Part shown: positions 44,036 through 55,000 of the stretch, piece after piece
Numbering within the stretch: position 1 is the stretch's first letter
Layout: every line of letters starts with the position of its first letter
Assembly (NCBI GenBank): GCA_030568195.1
Contig: JAJLTO010000001.1
Coordinates: forward strand, 1,116,001-1,180,000
Origin: Dipodascopsis uninucleata var. uninucleata
Lineage: Eukaryota > Ascomycota > Lipomycetes > Lipomycetales > Lipomycetaceae
Reading direction: 5' to 3'
DNA: 64,000 nucleotides
The notes under the pieces: model-generated
Seen by the model: only the letters and a program-made list of their open reading frames with translations
Database searches by the model: none
Told to the model about the DNA's origin: nothing
Made by a program: the position numbers and the translations under genes

Positions 44036-45291
44036 TAAGAAGAATCATCTTCAAGCTTCTTATTTCCTTTGAAATAGCTATTGGCGTCATCTCGAAATGC
44101 TTCCTTCACCTTCGCAGAGGCTTCTTCCAGCTTATCAGGAGACTCCATCTTGAAATAAGTCCGTCGCGCTGCAGCGAGAAGCTCTTTCATGCATTCTTGA
44201 GAATAGCGAATATTAGAAACTTTCACTTCCAATTCGGAACGCTCGTCTTCAGTAAGATTTTTCTCATTTGCAAGTGTCCAGCTGTAGAGTTTCTCACTCT
44301 GAGACAATTTCTGGCGAGCATCACCAGCAGCACTGAACGCAAAAATAATGTCAGGTACTTTACCATAAAGCCAGCCACCTATAGTACCCCCAAAAATGAG
44401 AGTGTGGTTCAATGCAAGACCACATGGACGACGTAGACAACCTACAGTGCTTAGAGCAATAGTTGATAAGAAGAGCACATGAGGAACATCGCCAGCTTCT
44501 GGGAATGTAGACAAGAAGCCAAGAACAGACGCGGCAATACCAGTAAGACCACAAACCGGACTTGGTAGAGCCCTTAGAGCAACAGGTAGGATGGTAGCAG
44601 CCAATGTGCTTCCTAATATGCCAGAGACCATCGCACCCCAAAGTGCAGATTCATTGACCAGATACTCTGCCTCTGCAGCGACGAATCCATAAGCACAAAC
44701 TGCAGAGACCAAGTGAACCAGATGTCTGTGGTTTAATGGCATAAAGAGGATCGAAGCCTTCGATGAGACATATCTAGTAGACATACCGCGCGTACGTGCA
44801 AGCGATGGGAGATCTAGATATGCGTACTTGACAATGAGCCGTCTTAAGGAAGGACTAGCGTACTTCGCACCCATGGTGAAAACAGCAGTAGCCATAACTG
44901 CTTGCGAAAGAACGTATGAATGTCGCTGACGATTTGAGCCTCCCGTATCTTCAAATATTTGATCGAGTAGATAAACTCCTGTGCCACCAATCACCAAACA
45001 GAGTCCAGTAGCAGTGAGACTGATTCTGAGCACATGGTCGTGCCTGGATCTGTCGCTTTCATACACTTTAGAGGGTCCAGCGTCTATTGAAGCCCTCTCA
45101 AATCTAATAGAATCCTTAAGTGAAGAGTTCAGGAGTGGATCATCGGGAGTACGACGTGAAAGAGGGATACCAAGATAGCTAGGCACACGTTCGTTAACCG
45201 ACTGAGGTACCTGCGATGATATGCACCTAAGGCTTCTTCCCAAAGACGCTGTGGGCCGCACACATCCATATAATGAGATAGAGCGCAACAT
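44035..45291 (-). CDS. Rhomboid-like pseudoprotease, probably mitochondrial
   Basis: The single-exon product is 418 aa. It aligns colinearly by eye with the rhomboid protease at 38728-39765, e.g. 'GAKYASPSLRRLIVKYAYL' against 'GAKVMIPPLRPYLVRYGYL', and 'LNHRHLVHL' against 'LSHRDFAHL'. Every catalytic position is changed. Catalytic Ser250 corresponds to Thr250 in 'PSPVCGLTGIA'. Catalytic His314 corresponds to Ile299 in 'NHTLIFGGTIGG'. The oxyanion Asn200 corresponds to Ala or its neighbour in 'HLVSAVCAYGF'. The helices and the final GG-containing helix are kept, so the fold is probably preserved without activity. The N terminus is presequence-like ('SLGRSLRCISS'). A 100-aa C-terminal charged, helical tail (about 322-418) is absent from the active paralogue and could bind partners. 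No frameshift or stop interrupts it, which argues for selection on a non-proteolytic role. Confidence 0.78.
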   Translation of the reverse strand: MLRSISLYGCVRPTASLGRSLRCISSQVPQSVNERVPSYLGIPLSRRTPDDPLLNSSLKDSIRFERASIDAGPSKVYESDRSRHDHVLRISLTATGLCLVIGGTGVYLLDQIFEDTGGSNRQRHSYVLSQAVMATAVFTMGAKYASPSLRRLIVKYAYLDLPSLARTRGMSTRYVSSKASILFMPLNHRHLVHLVSAVCAYGFVAAEAEYLVNESALWGAMVSGILGSTLAATILPVALRALPSPVCGLTGIAASVLGFLSTFPEAGDVPHVLFLSTIALSTVGCLRRPCGLALNHTLIFGGTIGGWLYGKVPDIIFAFSAAGDARQKLSQSEKLYSWTLANEKNLTEDERSELEVKVSNIRYSQECMKELLAAARRTYFKMESPDKLEEASAKVKEAFRDDANSYFKGNKKLEDDSS

Positions 45292-46224
45292 TCTATCAAA
45301 AGTCTTGTTTTCTCGTGTCCAACTTTCAATTTGTACCCTTCAAATCACGTCACAAAGTTCTTGTCCTCTGATCTTGAACTTCGACTGTAATCTAGCCTGC
45401 GTTGCTGATGTCTCCTACAAGACACTACGCGAAGTCCCAACAGCGCATCAAAGTTTTGTGTTTAGGGTCTACGTCACCTGCCCTTAGGATAAGCATTATG
45501 TAAGAGCTTAGTGTCCGTCGATAACGGTGAATTGAGATGGCAGAGCAAGAATTTTACATAAATCGATAAAAGCAGTGTATAATATTAATGAATGATAAGT
45601 AGATCGAATTCAAGATTGTATAGAGCATTAATGATGCGGAGTACTTTCATTCCATGGTAAATTAAGTGTGAACAACTGCCAATCCAAGCCATTTAATTTG
45701 TGCACACAATAATCTCTTCAGTTTAAACGATTTGCGTTTGAAAAATATTCATATCCGCTAGCTGACTACCATCCAAACACTTTTGCGTGGTGTCCGTCTT
45801 GATTATCAATATAACCTCTTTTCCAGATCCTTTCTCAACTGATCTTTTTACTTCTTGGGATCCGGTGATAGCTAACTGGGAATCTGTTCCAAATCCGTCA
45901 TTTATTTACAATCCAAATGACTTGACGTGCGGCTCATGTGCAATGCAGTCTGACGTAGTAGTTTTTGACGTCACCTTTTCTACGTGGTTCTGGGCGATTC
46001 CAGTACCCTAACATCTAAATGGCCAGTTGCTTCTGGTCGGCACTTGCTCACTTCATGAATCGGCACAGTATCTGTACATTCTCGCCTGCAATTATTTATA
46101 CAAACACTAAGACCTTTCACACTCATAAGTACTAAGCTAATCAAAGAAATACTAGAAACGAGCAGTTTCCAAATCTCAAAGAGACCATAAGGACCACTGA
46201 GCAATTGAATATCTGAAGATCATT
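45292..46224. promoter_or_regulatory. divergent region, rhomboid-like / BAG-like genes
   Basis: 933 bp between divergent starts. An 81-codon frame without ATG ends at 46011 and looks protein-like (see findings), but no gene is called. Otherwise no RNA gene or repeat was detected. Confidence 0.35.
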
Positions 46225-48144
46225 ATGGGCAGTGTGTTGTTCTTTTCTGGTCCGCAACGACCTCAGTCACCAACAGTGGCAGTCCACAAAGCACATTTAT
46301 CGCACTATGTATCGCAGCTAGCAGCGGTTGAGCAGGAGCAGCGGCGAATAACAGTTGAGCAAAAGCTTCTTTCGCGAAGACAGGCGCAGCTTGCTGCAAA
46401 TAGAGATCAATTGATGTATCTCATTGCGGAAGAGCAGGACCTCGTTCTCAGAGCGCTGCAGCAGCAGCAGCGTGCAGAGGAGCAACACGCGGCTGCTGTT
46501 GCTGCTGCCTTACGTGCGCGTGAGGAGCAGATTGCCCGACGCCAGAAATTGAGGTATGCTGTCTATCAGAAGCAACAGGAGGAACAGAGACTTCGAGATA
46601 TGCAGCTTCGTCAGGCTCTAGCTAGTGGACTTGGATCTCCATTCTATTCGCAGGCCAGCTACGATAACGATGAGAAAGATCCAATTGACAGTGGTATCCG
46701 TCCAGGTTCTGTTACTGGATTTTTACGCGGAAATGGTCTCCAAGCACAGAATGTGACGACTGATTCCGAGTCTGAGGCCCCGAGCCGATCGCTTCCCGCT
46801 TCCCAATTTAAGCGGGGTTCCAGAAGAGGCACTTATGACCAATTGTATGCACCTACTCGACCTAAGCTTTCGTCTGCTGAGAGCAGTGCTAAGCTTATTC
46901 CAGGTGTAGATTATGATTCCGCACAGGATCTTTTAAATGCATTGTTTGGGACCAATGGTGAAAACTCGATCAAGATGCCGTCAGAGCCGGAGCCAGAAGT
47001 CGAGACTTCACCGGAAGCTTCACCAAACGAAAATGAAAATGAATATGCTACGGAATACGAACAAAAGAAGCCAGAGAGTTTGCAGAGTGTTCCTGTGGAA
47101 GATCAATCACAGCCACAGAGCCTGACATACAGTGATCTAGCGAAGTTACTCTTCGGTGGTCAGCCGTTGCAAGATATGATCGGTCAGAAGACAGCTGAGG
47201 AGCAGCTAAAGTCAGAGCCTCCGATCGTTGACTCCAGACCTAGCTTCCAATATACCCTATCAGCTCCGCCTGTTCCTGGACTCACTCCAGAACGCTCTTC
47301 TACACCTGAACTGGATACAATTGAGAGACGTATTAAGGATCTAAGCGACAAAATCGCTTTTGCTTCATCGGGAGTTGGCGAGATATCTGCAAGCTCAGCT
47401 GACGAGACATCTAAACGCAAGATGCTATTAGAAACTCAAGCAAAACTGGAAAAGTACTATTCAGATCTTGACGATATTTTAATGGCCTCTACAGATGGTG
47501 AAGATGAAGGAGAGTCTTTGAAGTCCCGAAAGCACGAGCTTCGACTTCAGAAACATGAAGCCACAAAGATGGCTGTTGATGCTGCCGATGCTATAGATAA
47601 GATTCTAGAGCCACGCAGTGAAGAATCCTCAGAATTTGGAGATGAAGAAACTGAAGATCAAGAACAACAGAACATCAATGAGAGATCTGCAGCTGCAATG
47701 ATTGCCGCAATGACTGCTGCCGAAGACGCATCAACACCTACTTTGATGGAGGTAGATAGTGAACTGCCTGACTCTAAGGTCACTTCTTCTGAGATGTCTG
47801 GAAGCCCTCAAGAAGGCTCGCAGGAAGGTTCTCAAGATGATAGTTATGTTATTGTAGGAGCATCAAAGCCTGAGACACCAGTTGAAATCAACGAAGCATT
47901 TATTCCAGAGGCTTCAGATAAGACTGGACATGTTATTTTAGAGCATAACGCTGGCGACGAGGTAGACGAGTTCTTAGACGAAGAAGAGCAACAAGAGCAG
48001 AAGAGCCACATGGATGGTGACACTCGATCTCGTCCTAATTCAATAGTTGACAACGTAAAACAGTTAGATTCGAAGAGATCTGAATCTCCCGTTCGTCATG
48101 TTGTGCTAGAAGAAGTCGACGATGCTGAGGGTAATGACGTCTAA
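46225..48144 (+). CDS. BAG-domain-like protein, predicted Hsp70 co-chaperone
   Basis: The single-exon product is 639 aa. Residues 20-135 form a long Gln/Arg/Ala-rich coiled coil ('RRQAQLAANRDQLMYLIAEE'). An acidic, low-complexity middle follows, with two short hydrophobic motifs 'DLLNALFG' (about 236) and 'DLAKLLFGG' (about 305). At about 370-465 a three-helix region begins 'LDTIERRIKDLSDKIAFAS', continues 'LLETQAKLEKYYSDLDDILM' and ends 'ATKMAVDAADAIDKIL'. Spacing and charge resemble the BAG domain, which binds the Hsp70 ATPase domain and promotes nucleotide release. The C terminus is very acidic (Glu/Asp/Ser). No membrane segment is seen, unlike yeast Snl1. The BAG assignment is by pattern, and a profile search is needed; the coiled coil alone could be a scaffold. 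Confidence 0.65.
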   Translation: MGSVLFFSGPQRPQSPTVAVHKAHLSHYVSQLAAVEQEQRRITVEQKLLSRRQAQLAANRDQLMYLIAEEQDLVLRALQQQQRAEEQHAAAVAAALRAREEQIARRQKLRYAVYQKQQEEQRLRDMQLRQALASGLGSPFYSQASYDNDEKDPIDSGIRPGSVTGFLRGNGLQAQNVTTDSESEAPSRSLPASQFKRGSRRGTYDQLYAPTRPKLSSAESSAKLIPGVDYDSAQDLLNALFGTNGENSIKMPSEPEPEVETSPEASPNENENEYATEYEQKKPESLQSVPVEDQSQPQSLTYSDLAKLLFGGQPLQDMIGQKTAEEQLKSEPPIVDSRPSFQYTLSAPPVPGLTPERSSTPELDTIERRIKDLSDKIAFASSGVGEISASSADETSKRKMLLETQAKLEKYYSDLDDILMASTDGEDEGESLKSRKHELRLQKHEATKMAVDAADAIDKILEPRSEESSEFGDEETEDQEQQNINERSAAAMIAAMTAAEDASTPTLMEVDSELPDSKVTSSEMSGSPQEGSQEGSQDDSYVIVGASKPETPVEINEAFIPEASDKTGHVILEHNAGDEVDEFLDEEEQQEQKSHMDGDTRSRPNSIVDNVKQLDSKRSESPVRHVVLEEVDDAEGNDV

Positions 48145-48847
48145 TTATATATATGATATTCACAGATGGATTAAATCAATCTTTCAGCCTGTTGATATAC
48201 TTATATTTGGGTATCTAAGGGATTTGATTTTGAAAATACAAGAAAAGGTAGTGGAAAATAGTGCATATAAGTAGCTTTTTTCTAATTATATTTGCTTTCT
48301 TTATTTTATTGTGTTGGATACTGTAATCAATCGATCGATATTAATAAATACGTGCGTGTATGCATATAATAGTCAGATCAATCTTATTTTATTTTATTGT
48401 AGGTGTATGATAGACCCGTAGGTTGACGATCTCCAGATATCTCTGTATTGCTTCAGTTTTGCCGAATTCTGCATGTACGCTTAAAAAGTTATTTGATAGC
48501 ATGACTAATTTTTAAGTCACGGCTGATATAAACACATGCGTAAAGCACGTGATAATAGTTTCCTTTCAACTTGGAAGACTTACCCCGTCTACATCGCTTT
48601 TTAAGCTCTGCTTAATTATAAGGTCAGCTGCGAACCGCAATAATAAAATGTTACAGAATATACTACGCAAGTAATGCTCACAATAGCTTGTCAAATAGTA
48701 TATAGTGTTAACTTCTATATTGTATATAAGAACCGGAATCGATTTGTCAACTTGCAAACGGTTGTTCCGAAGTGTATCTAGCAGATAAGCAGGAATTTGC
48801 CAGACTACAGCTCATAATATTCTTTTGTAAGACGAACAGTCTGCGCG
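48145..48847. promoter_or_regulatory. upstream region of fourth Zn2Cys6 regulator
   Basis: 703 bp, AT-rich, between two plus-strand genes. It contains the BAG-like gene's 3' end (T-rich run near 48280-48310) and the regulator's promoter. No gene was found. Confidence 0.4.
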
Positions 48848-51372
48848 ATGTTCGTCTTCCCTGCGAACGACGATGGTTACCGTAAACGGAAGAAGTCATT
48901 CAAAGCATGCGAACAGTGTAAAAAAGGGCGGGTAGGTAGCCACATGAATAGGCTGACATTGGTTATATAATTTGCGTATTAGAGTATAAATGGGGGTCTA
49001 GTAGAAGTATTGGCGTTTACCATAGTCTCTGCTGTCTCTTGAGATATTCTGCTCGCTTTTTGAGCGAGAGTTCTCATGTTTAAAACTAGGAACATTTGCT
49101 AACATGTACTACTTTTAGAGACGCTGCCAGTCGTCTTCCAAGATAAAAAATGGACAGTGCGTAAAATGTGCTAGAGATAATCGTCATTGCAGGTAAATAA
49201 ACTATTCTAAAGTTATGTCTTAATATAGGAAAGCCTGCTGTATACTGTGATATTTTACTTACGTTTTAATTCTATAGTCTTATGGTGGAGACAGATGAGA
49301 ATCAAGAGTCTTCAAAGATCGGAGAGTCAACTGGAGCAAAAGAAGCTGAGTCCACTGCTGGAAAGGTCCCAGTAGGGAGTACTAGTGTATACAGCTCAGT
49401 GCCATACGTCAGTACTATTGACGCAGGGCCTGTCGTTTCCTCTGTGGGAAATAGTGATAGTATATCTCGACTGATGGGTCCCCCATCGACGGCCCTGGGA
49501 GCCACCCAGACACAGGATGTTGTTTCAAAGCCACTCCAAAGTACGACGGGAAGACAGCAAAGGTCGAATATTCCAAGAGTGTCCTTGATTAATGGACTTG
49601 ACGATGCTAAACGTGCGTCGGCACAAGCTGTTGATTTAGGAATTCAAGTTCCTACTAGTAAAGACCCAACCAGAGCTAGTACTAGCAATATTGGAACTGT
49701 GTGCACGTCTGCTACTTTTGCATCTCACGTAACATCTACATCTAGTACAGCATCAATTACTTCAACGCAAGCTGCACGCCTTACACCGACTATAACAAGT
49801 ATTAGTGCTGTTGTCAATCCTTCAGATGCCGAGATTCTTCCCCCTGCTGAAGCAGTTCCAGCAGATCCTGATGCACCTCGAACGACTGCACGAAGATTTA
49901 TTTCTAATCTTGATCCGAAATCAGATTTAGTAATGGCTGGTGATCCTGATAAGGATAAAACTGGAATTTGGGTTATGGAAACTGTGGATATAGAAGATCA
50001 TAGTAGTAGACGGCCAATTGTGGTACCTCCAGTGATGAATAATCACTTGCTAGTATATCTGAACTCTGTTCATGCATTTGAAGTTCCCGCGGAGCCAGAC
50101 AGAAATGGTTTATTAAATATATATTTCAAATACATTAACGCTGTTCTTCCAATTGTTGATCCGTCTGAGTTTTGGAAACTTTATAACCAAAATGAACATT
50201 CTACTTTACTTCTTCATTCGATAATGCTGGCTGCATGCCGACATTCACAAGCGATCTCGTTTTTACAATCTAAGGAACCGCGGAATTTTGCAGCAGTAGT
50301 TCATAGGAAAATATCTGCTTTACTATACTCTGAGATAGAGTCTGATCCATTAATTCTCACTAGAGTATATGCACTACTTTCTCTGCATTCAGAGGGCTCG
50401 CAAGGTATCCATCAGTCTGCCAAAGACCTTGTTACTGCTTTTAATTATGCTCACATGCTCGGTATTCATTTGAGAGGACACGATACCAACATTAAAAATA
50501 CTGATCTGATACCGACTCCAAGACAAAAATTATGGTATTCACTATGGTGCCTTGATAGAATGGTGAGCTGCGTGGCTGGTAGGCCTTTAATCTCACATCC
50601 TCGAGATGTAGGTCAGTGGCTGGAAACAACTAGTAAGGAGACTACGGTATTGAGCAAAACAATTGACTCTTGTAAAGATTTGGATTCCACCATTGATCTT
50701 TACAGACCACATGCAATATTATCGGAAACAGTTCTGCCCGAAGCAATTTTGAGGACAATTAACTTCGATAGCGGTGTCGAAATGGCAATACCACGGCTTG
50801 TAAGATATGTTGCTGAGCTTCTATCTTACAAGAGAATAAAGGACCTTAGCGGAGCGAAAACCCCCCAATCGACATTGGAAGCTATGAGGAGAACTGCCTT
50901 TAACATTCTAACAGTTGTGGAACAAACACCGGATATGGCACCATTTCCTATAATTCCGTACTCTGTTTCTTTGACGTTAACTGCATTTTTGCATTTATAT
51001 CCATCAGCGGACGCTCGCAATGGGTGGCAAAGAGGGCTTCTATTGCTTGATTCACTTGGGAAATATTGGTGGGTTGCTGAAGCCATGAATAGTATGGGGC
51101 GTTCTGTGTTTCGAAAGTTAGAAGAAGACTATAATGCGTTAGAGGGTCAGTTAGATATAGAGGCTCAACTTACTGAAATATTTTCGGCACCATCATCTAG
51201 TGTACTAGATCAAGCTTCACTTTTTGGTGAATTAGACAAAGATGTAGTTGATTATTGGTTTCCGAATATAGCCGGGCTAGACTGGGCATCCAACGGATCT
51301 AGTGTGTCCAGTCCATTTACAGCGATTACATCAGTGGGATCATCGTCCTCTGGTAATGCTAGTACTTTGTAA
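48848..51372 (+). CDS. Zn2Cys6 transcription factor (750 aa), zinc cluster split by introns
   Basis: Exons are 48848-48931, 49119-49192 and 49278-51372. Intron 1 (187 nt) has donor GTAGGT, branch TTGCTAAC and acceptor TTTTAG. Intron 2 (85 nt) has donor GTAAAT and acceptor TATAG. Phases 0 and 2 restore; the product is 750 aa. The cluster is Cys 21, 24, 31, 42, 45 and 52. The loop between the third and fourth Cys is 10 residues, longer than the usual 5-6 but within the family range. The regulatory domain starts at about 280 with 'LLNIYFKYINAVLPIVDPSE', then 'LLLHSIMLAACRHSQ' and 'RQKLWYSLWCLDRMVSCVAG'. The region 60-200 is Ser/Thr-rich. Its 3' end faces that of the first ABCB pump, so regulation of the pump array is possible but only positional. 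Confidence 0.88.
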
Positions 51373-52079
51373 TCTATTGTTCTCGGTTTACTAAATAAAA
51401 TGTTTGGATGAACCGAGAGAGAAAGACATCTCATGAGTTAATGATTTTAGAGTGATTCTTATTTGTACGTTATATTATAGCTCCGTTTTAGTACTTTACT
51501 GTTAATTTTATGACAATTTGTTTTCTTAGTTCTCTAGGTCGATACAATTCACTCAAATTTAATATAGTTCTACTCTATTATTCTATATGATCTGACAACT
51601 GTTACTATTATAGTAATATTCACTTCAGAAATACTCCTCCTCCTTTATGTGGATACCGTATACACACCAAAACCAATAATATTTTCCAAAAAAAAAAGAA
51701 TGAATACTGCTAAAAAATGACTAAATAAAATGATAGAAAATAATAAAAAGGAAAAAAATGAGAATATAAATAGCATGACATAAGAAGCACAAAGTGTACA
51801 GAGTTAAACGCAAATCAGATACGTGTAGAAGTATTATCTGTACAGTTAAATGATAATAGCAGGCTCAAAATACAGATAATCCTCCAAATCATGGCATGTT
51901 AGCGAATCTGTAGCAGCTATATAAATTCATATAAACATATAAATGCTAGCAAAGTTCAACGTCATAAAATTCTCGAGGAGTTACATTTAACATACGTTAG
52001 AAATATGTATCTTAGGAAAAATATAGCCATCTCTATGTGACACAATATGATCCCTTAAAATCTAAACCATCAAAACAAA
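51373..52079. terminator. convergent AT-rich 3' region, regulator / ABCB pump 1
   Basis: 707 bp between two stop codons. A strongly A-rich plus-strand run (about 51680-51770) sits in the middle and would serve as a T-rich or A-rich efficiency element for both transcripts. It could also act as a replication origin, since AT-rich convergent spacers often do in yeasts, but no consensus is claimed. Confidence 0.35.
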
Positions 52080-55000
52080 TTAAGTAGAGGCCTCCAAAGC
52101 CTGCATCTGGACAAGTTCATAATATCTTCCGCGCTTCTGAAGTAAGTCTTGGTGTGTTCCTCTTTCGACAACCTTTCCAGACTCGAAAACAAAGATGACA
52201 TCTGCATTCTGAATAGTAGAAAGACGGTGAGCAACTGCGATTGTAGTTCTACCCTTTGCAGCAGCATCAAGAGCAGCTTGTACAACCTTCTCAGACTCCG
52301 AATCAAGAGCAGATGTAGCTTCATCAAGAAGTAAGATTTTAGGTTGACGAATCAAAGCACGAGCAATAGCAATACGCTGCTTCTGGCCACCCGAAAGGAG
52401 AGCCCCCTTAGAACCACAGAGAGTGTCATACCCATCAGGAAGCGACATAATAAAATCATGAATGTTAGCCTGCTGGCAAACTTCAACAATTTGCTCTTGG
52501 GTAACAGGCTCCGGACTTCCAAATTCAATATTTTCTCGGATAGATCCGGCATAAAGGGTTGGCTCCTGTGAAACAAGTGCAATGCTCTTTCTGTATTCAT
52601 TGATGTTGAATTTAGTAATATCAACACCATCAAGTAGAATTTGACCAGCGAGAGGCCTATAGAATTCCTCGATCAATCCAATTGTTGTAGACTTTCCACA
52701 GCCAGAAGATCCAACTAAAGCAACGTACTGGCCAGGTTTAATATCAAGATTCAAACCTCTCAAAACGGGAACCTGAGGACGTGTAGGATATCTAAAATGA
52801 ACATTACGGAACTCAATCTCACCCTTAACATTCTGTGGAACTTCGCCTTCCTCTGACCATGTATCAATTTTTGGAACAATCTCAAACAAAGACTTGATAT
52901 TCTGTGTGGCTTGATATGCCTTGCCCATATCAGGAGCATATGAGAACATAATTCCCGCAGACTGGGCACCAAAAACAAGACCCATAAATGTGACATAAAA
53001 CTGGAAAAGAGTGTACTCTCGACTCTTGATAAATCGCGAGCCATACCAGAAAGTAAGGGCCATGATGAAGTAAACCATTCCCTGCGCTACACCATACAAA
53101 GCAGCAGACCAATGAGTAGCAGGTCTTGACTTTTCAATTTGAGACAAAATGACTTCGTGGAAATGAGACAAGACATCATCTTCACGAGTAAGTGATATGA
53201 CAGTACGAATAGCAGTTGTAGCTTCGCAAGCATATGCAGCGGAGACTTCATTTGATTTCTTAGCCTTCTGCTGGAATAGAGACAAAATGTAGAATCTGTA
53301 GAAACCGCAAACAAGTAAAAGAGGAACAGTAGCAGAAACAACAAGACCAAGGTTCCATGACACACTTAGTGCAAGAACAACAGAAGAAACAACGATCATA
53401 ATCGACGAAAGAATCTGACCAAGAGTAGCACCAGAAAGACCATCAACGGCCTGCGCATCTCTGGAAAGAGTGCTTGTCAAAGCTCCTACGCTGTTTTCGT
53501 CTCTGTCAAAAAATGATATATCTTGTCTAATCATCTGCTGTAAGGTCATCAAACGAATTCTCCTCACAAGACGCTGACCAGCGAAAGCAAACAAGCTGAG
53601 AGAGATAACAGAAGATAAGAAAGCAACACATGCTAACATGAAGAACAAACCTGAAAAAAAGCTCACTTCATGAAGCATGAACTCACGATCTTGAGGATAA
53701 GAACGGAAGGCTTCCACACATCTACCATAAAACAAACCAAGAGCTGGATATGACAGTCCCAAGATTCCAGAAAATGTCGCACCAATCAAATTGTAAGTGT
53801 TCTCTTTGCTTGATAATCTTAGAATAAAGCTAAAAGTTCCAATAAATCCATGACGAACTTCAGTCTCACCTTGCTCGACATCAGATAGGAGAGCAATGCT
53901 TGAGACAGAGTTACCAGTCTTTGTCTTTGAAAGACTAAGTAAACCTTCCTTTTCGTTGACAGAGGCACTATCATCAGAAACAGCCTTATCGTCATCGAGT
54001 GAAATCTCTTCACTAGAACTTTCAGATGATGTGGTATGATGCATTAAGCTTGCAATAACCTCCTGATTCTGCTGATGGATCTTTTGAGCTTCAACTAGTT
54101 CATAATATTCTCCTTTCTTCATCAAAAGCTCATTGTGAGTTCCTGCTTCGAGAATAACGCCTCGACGCATCACAACAATAGAATCAGCATCTTTAATAGT
54201 GGATAATCGGTGAGCAATGACAATAGTCGTACGATTCTTCGACGCACGATCGAGAGCTTCTTGGACAATACCCTCACTCTTGGTATCTAAAGCTGAAGTA
54301 GCTTCATCAAGAAGTAAGATCTTGGGGTTTGAAACTATGGCACGGGCAATAGCAATTCTTTGCTTTTGCCCTCCAGACATAAGGAAACCTCGCTCACCAA
54401 CGTTGGTGTCAAGACCTTCTGGAAGAGTTTCAATAAAGGTCATAGCATTGGCTTGCTTGCATGCCTCAATAACCAGAGCACGCTTTTCAATCTCCGAAGC
54501 ATGTTCGTAAGAAGTACCAATTAAGCCATGAGCAACATTTTCATAGATAGAGCAAGAAAATAAACTTGGTTCTTGCGAAACCAAAGCGATTTGGGAACGA
54601 AGCCATTTAAGATTCATTTCACTAATATCAACACCGTCAAGTGACACTGTACCGTCCAAAGGAAGATAAAAACGCTCGATAAGGCCAACAATAGTAGATT
54701 TTCCCGATCCAGAAGCACCAACTAAGGCGACTGTTTTTCCAGCTGGGATATGAAGATTGAAATTGTTCAAGATGGACACATCTGGTCTAGAAGGATATGA
54801 AAATCTAATATTCTTAAGATCAATGTCTCCCTTAACAGACTGAAGTTTCACACCGTCATTGCGAGTAGAGTCAATCATAGAGACTCGGTCAATTGTTTGA
54901 AAAATCTTAGATGAAGCGGCGACACCATTAGTAATACTACGAACATGTGGAGAAATGTTACTAATGGCATAGGTACCTTGGACCATAGACATTAGAACAG

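Noticed and set aside
38728-45291. Interpretation of the rhomboid / phosphatase / rhomboid-like trio as a functional operon-like cluster
   Set aside because: Intergenic gaps are normal in size, each gene has its own promoter space, and the phosphatase has no known link to rhomboids. Duplication with an intervening gene explains the layout.
54217-54510. 97-codon antisense frame identical to one at 59990-60283
   Set aside because: It looks conserved only because both lie in the gene-conversion tract of the pump genes. It is a shadow of the sense coding strand.
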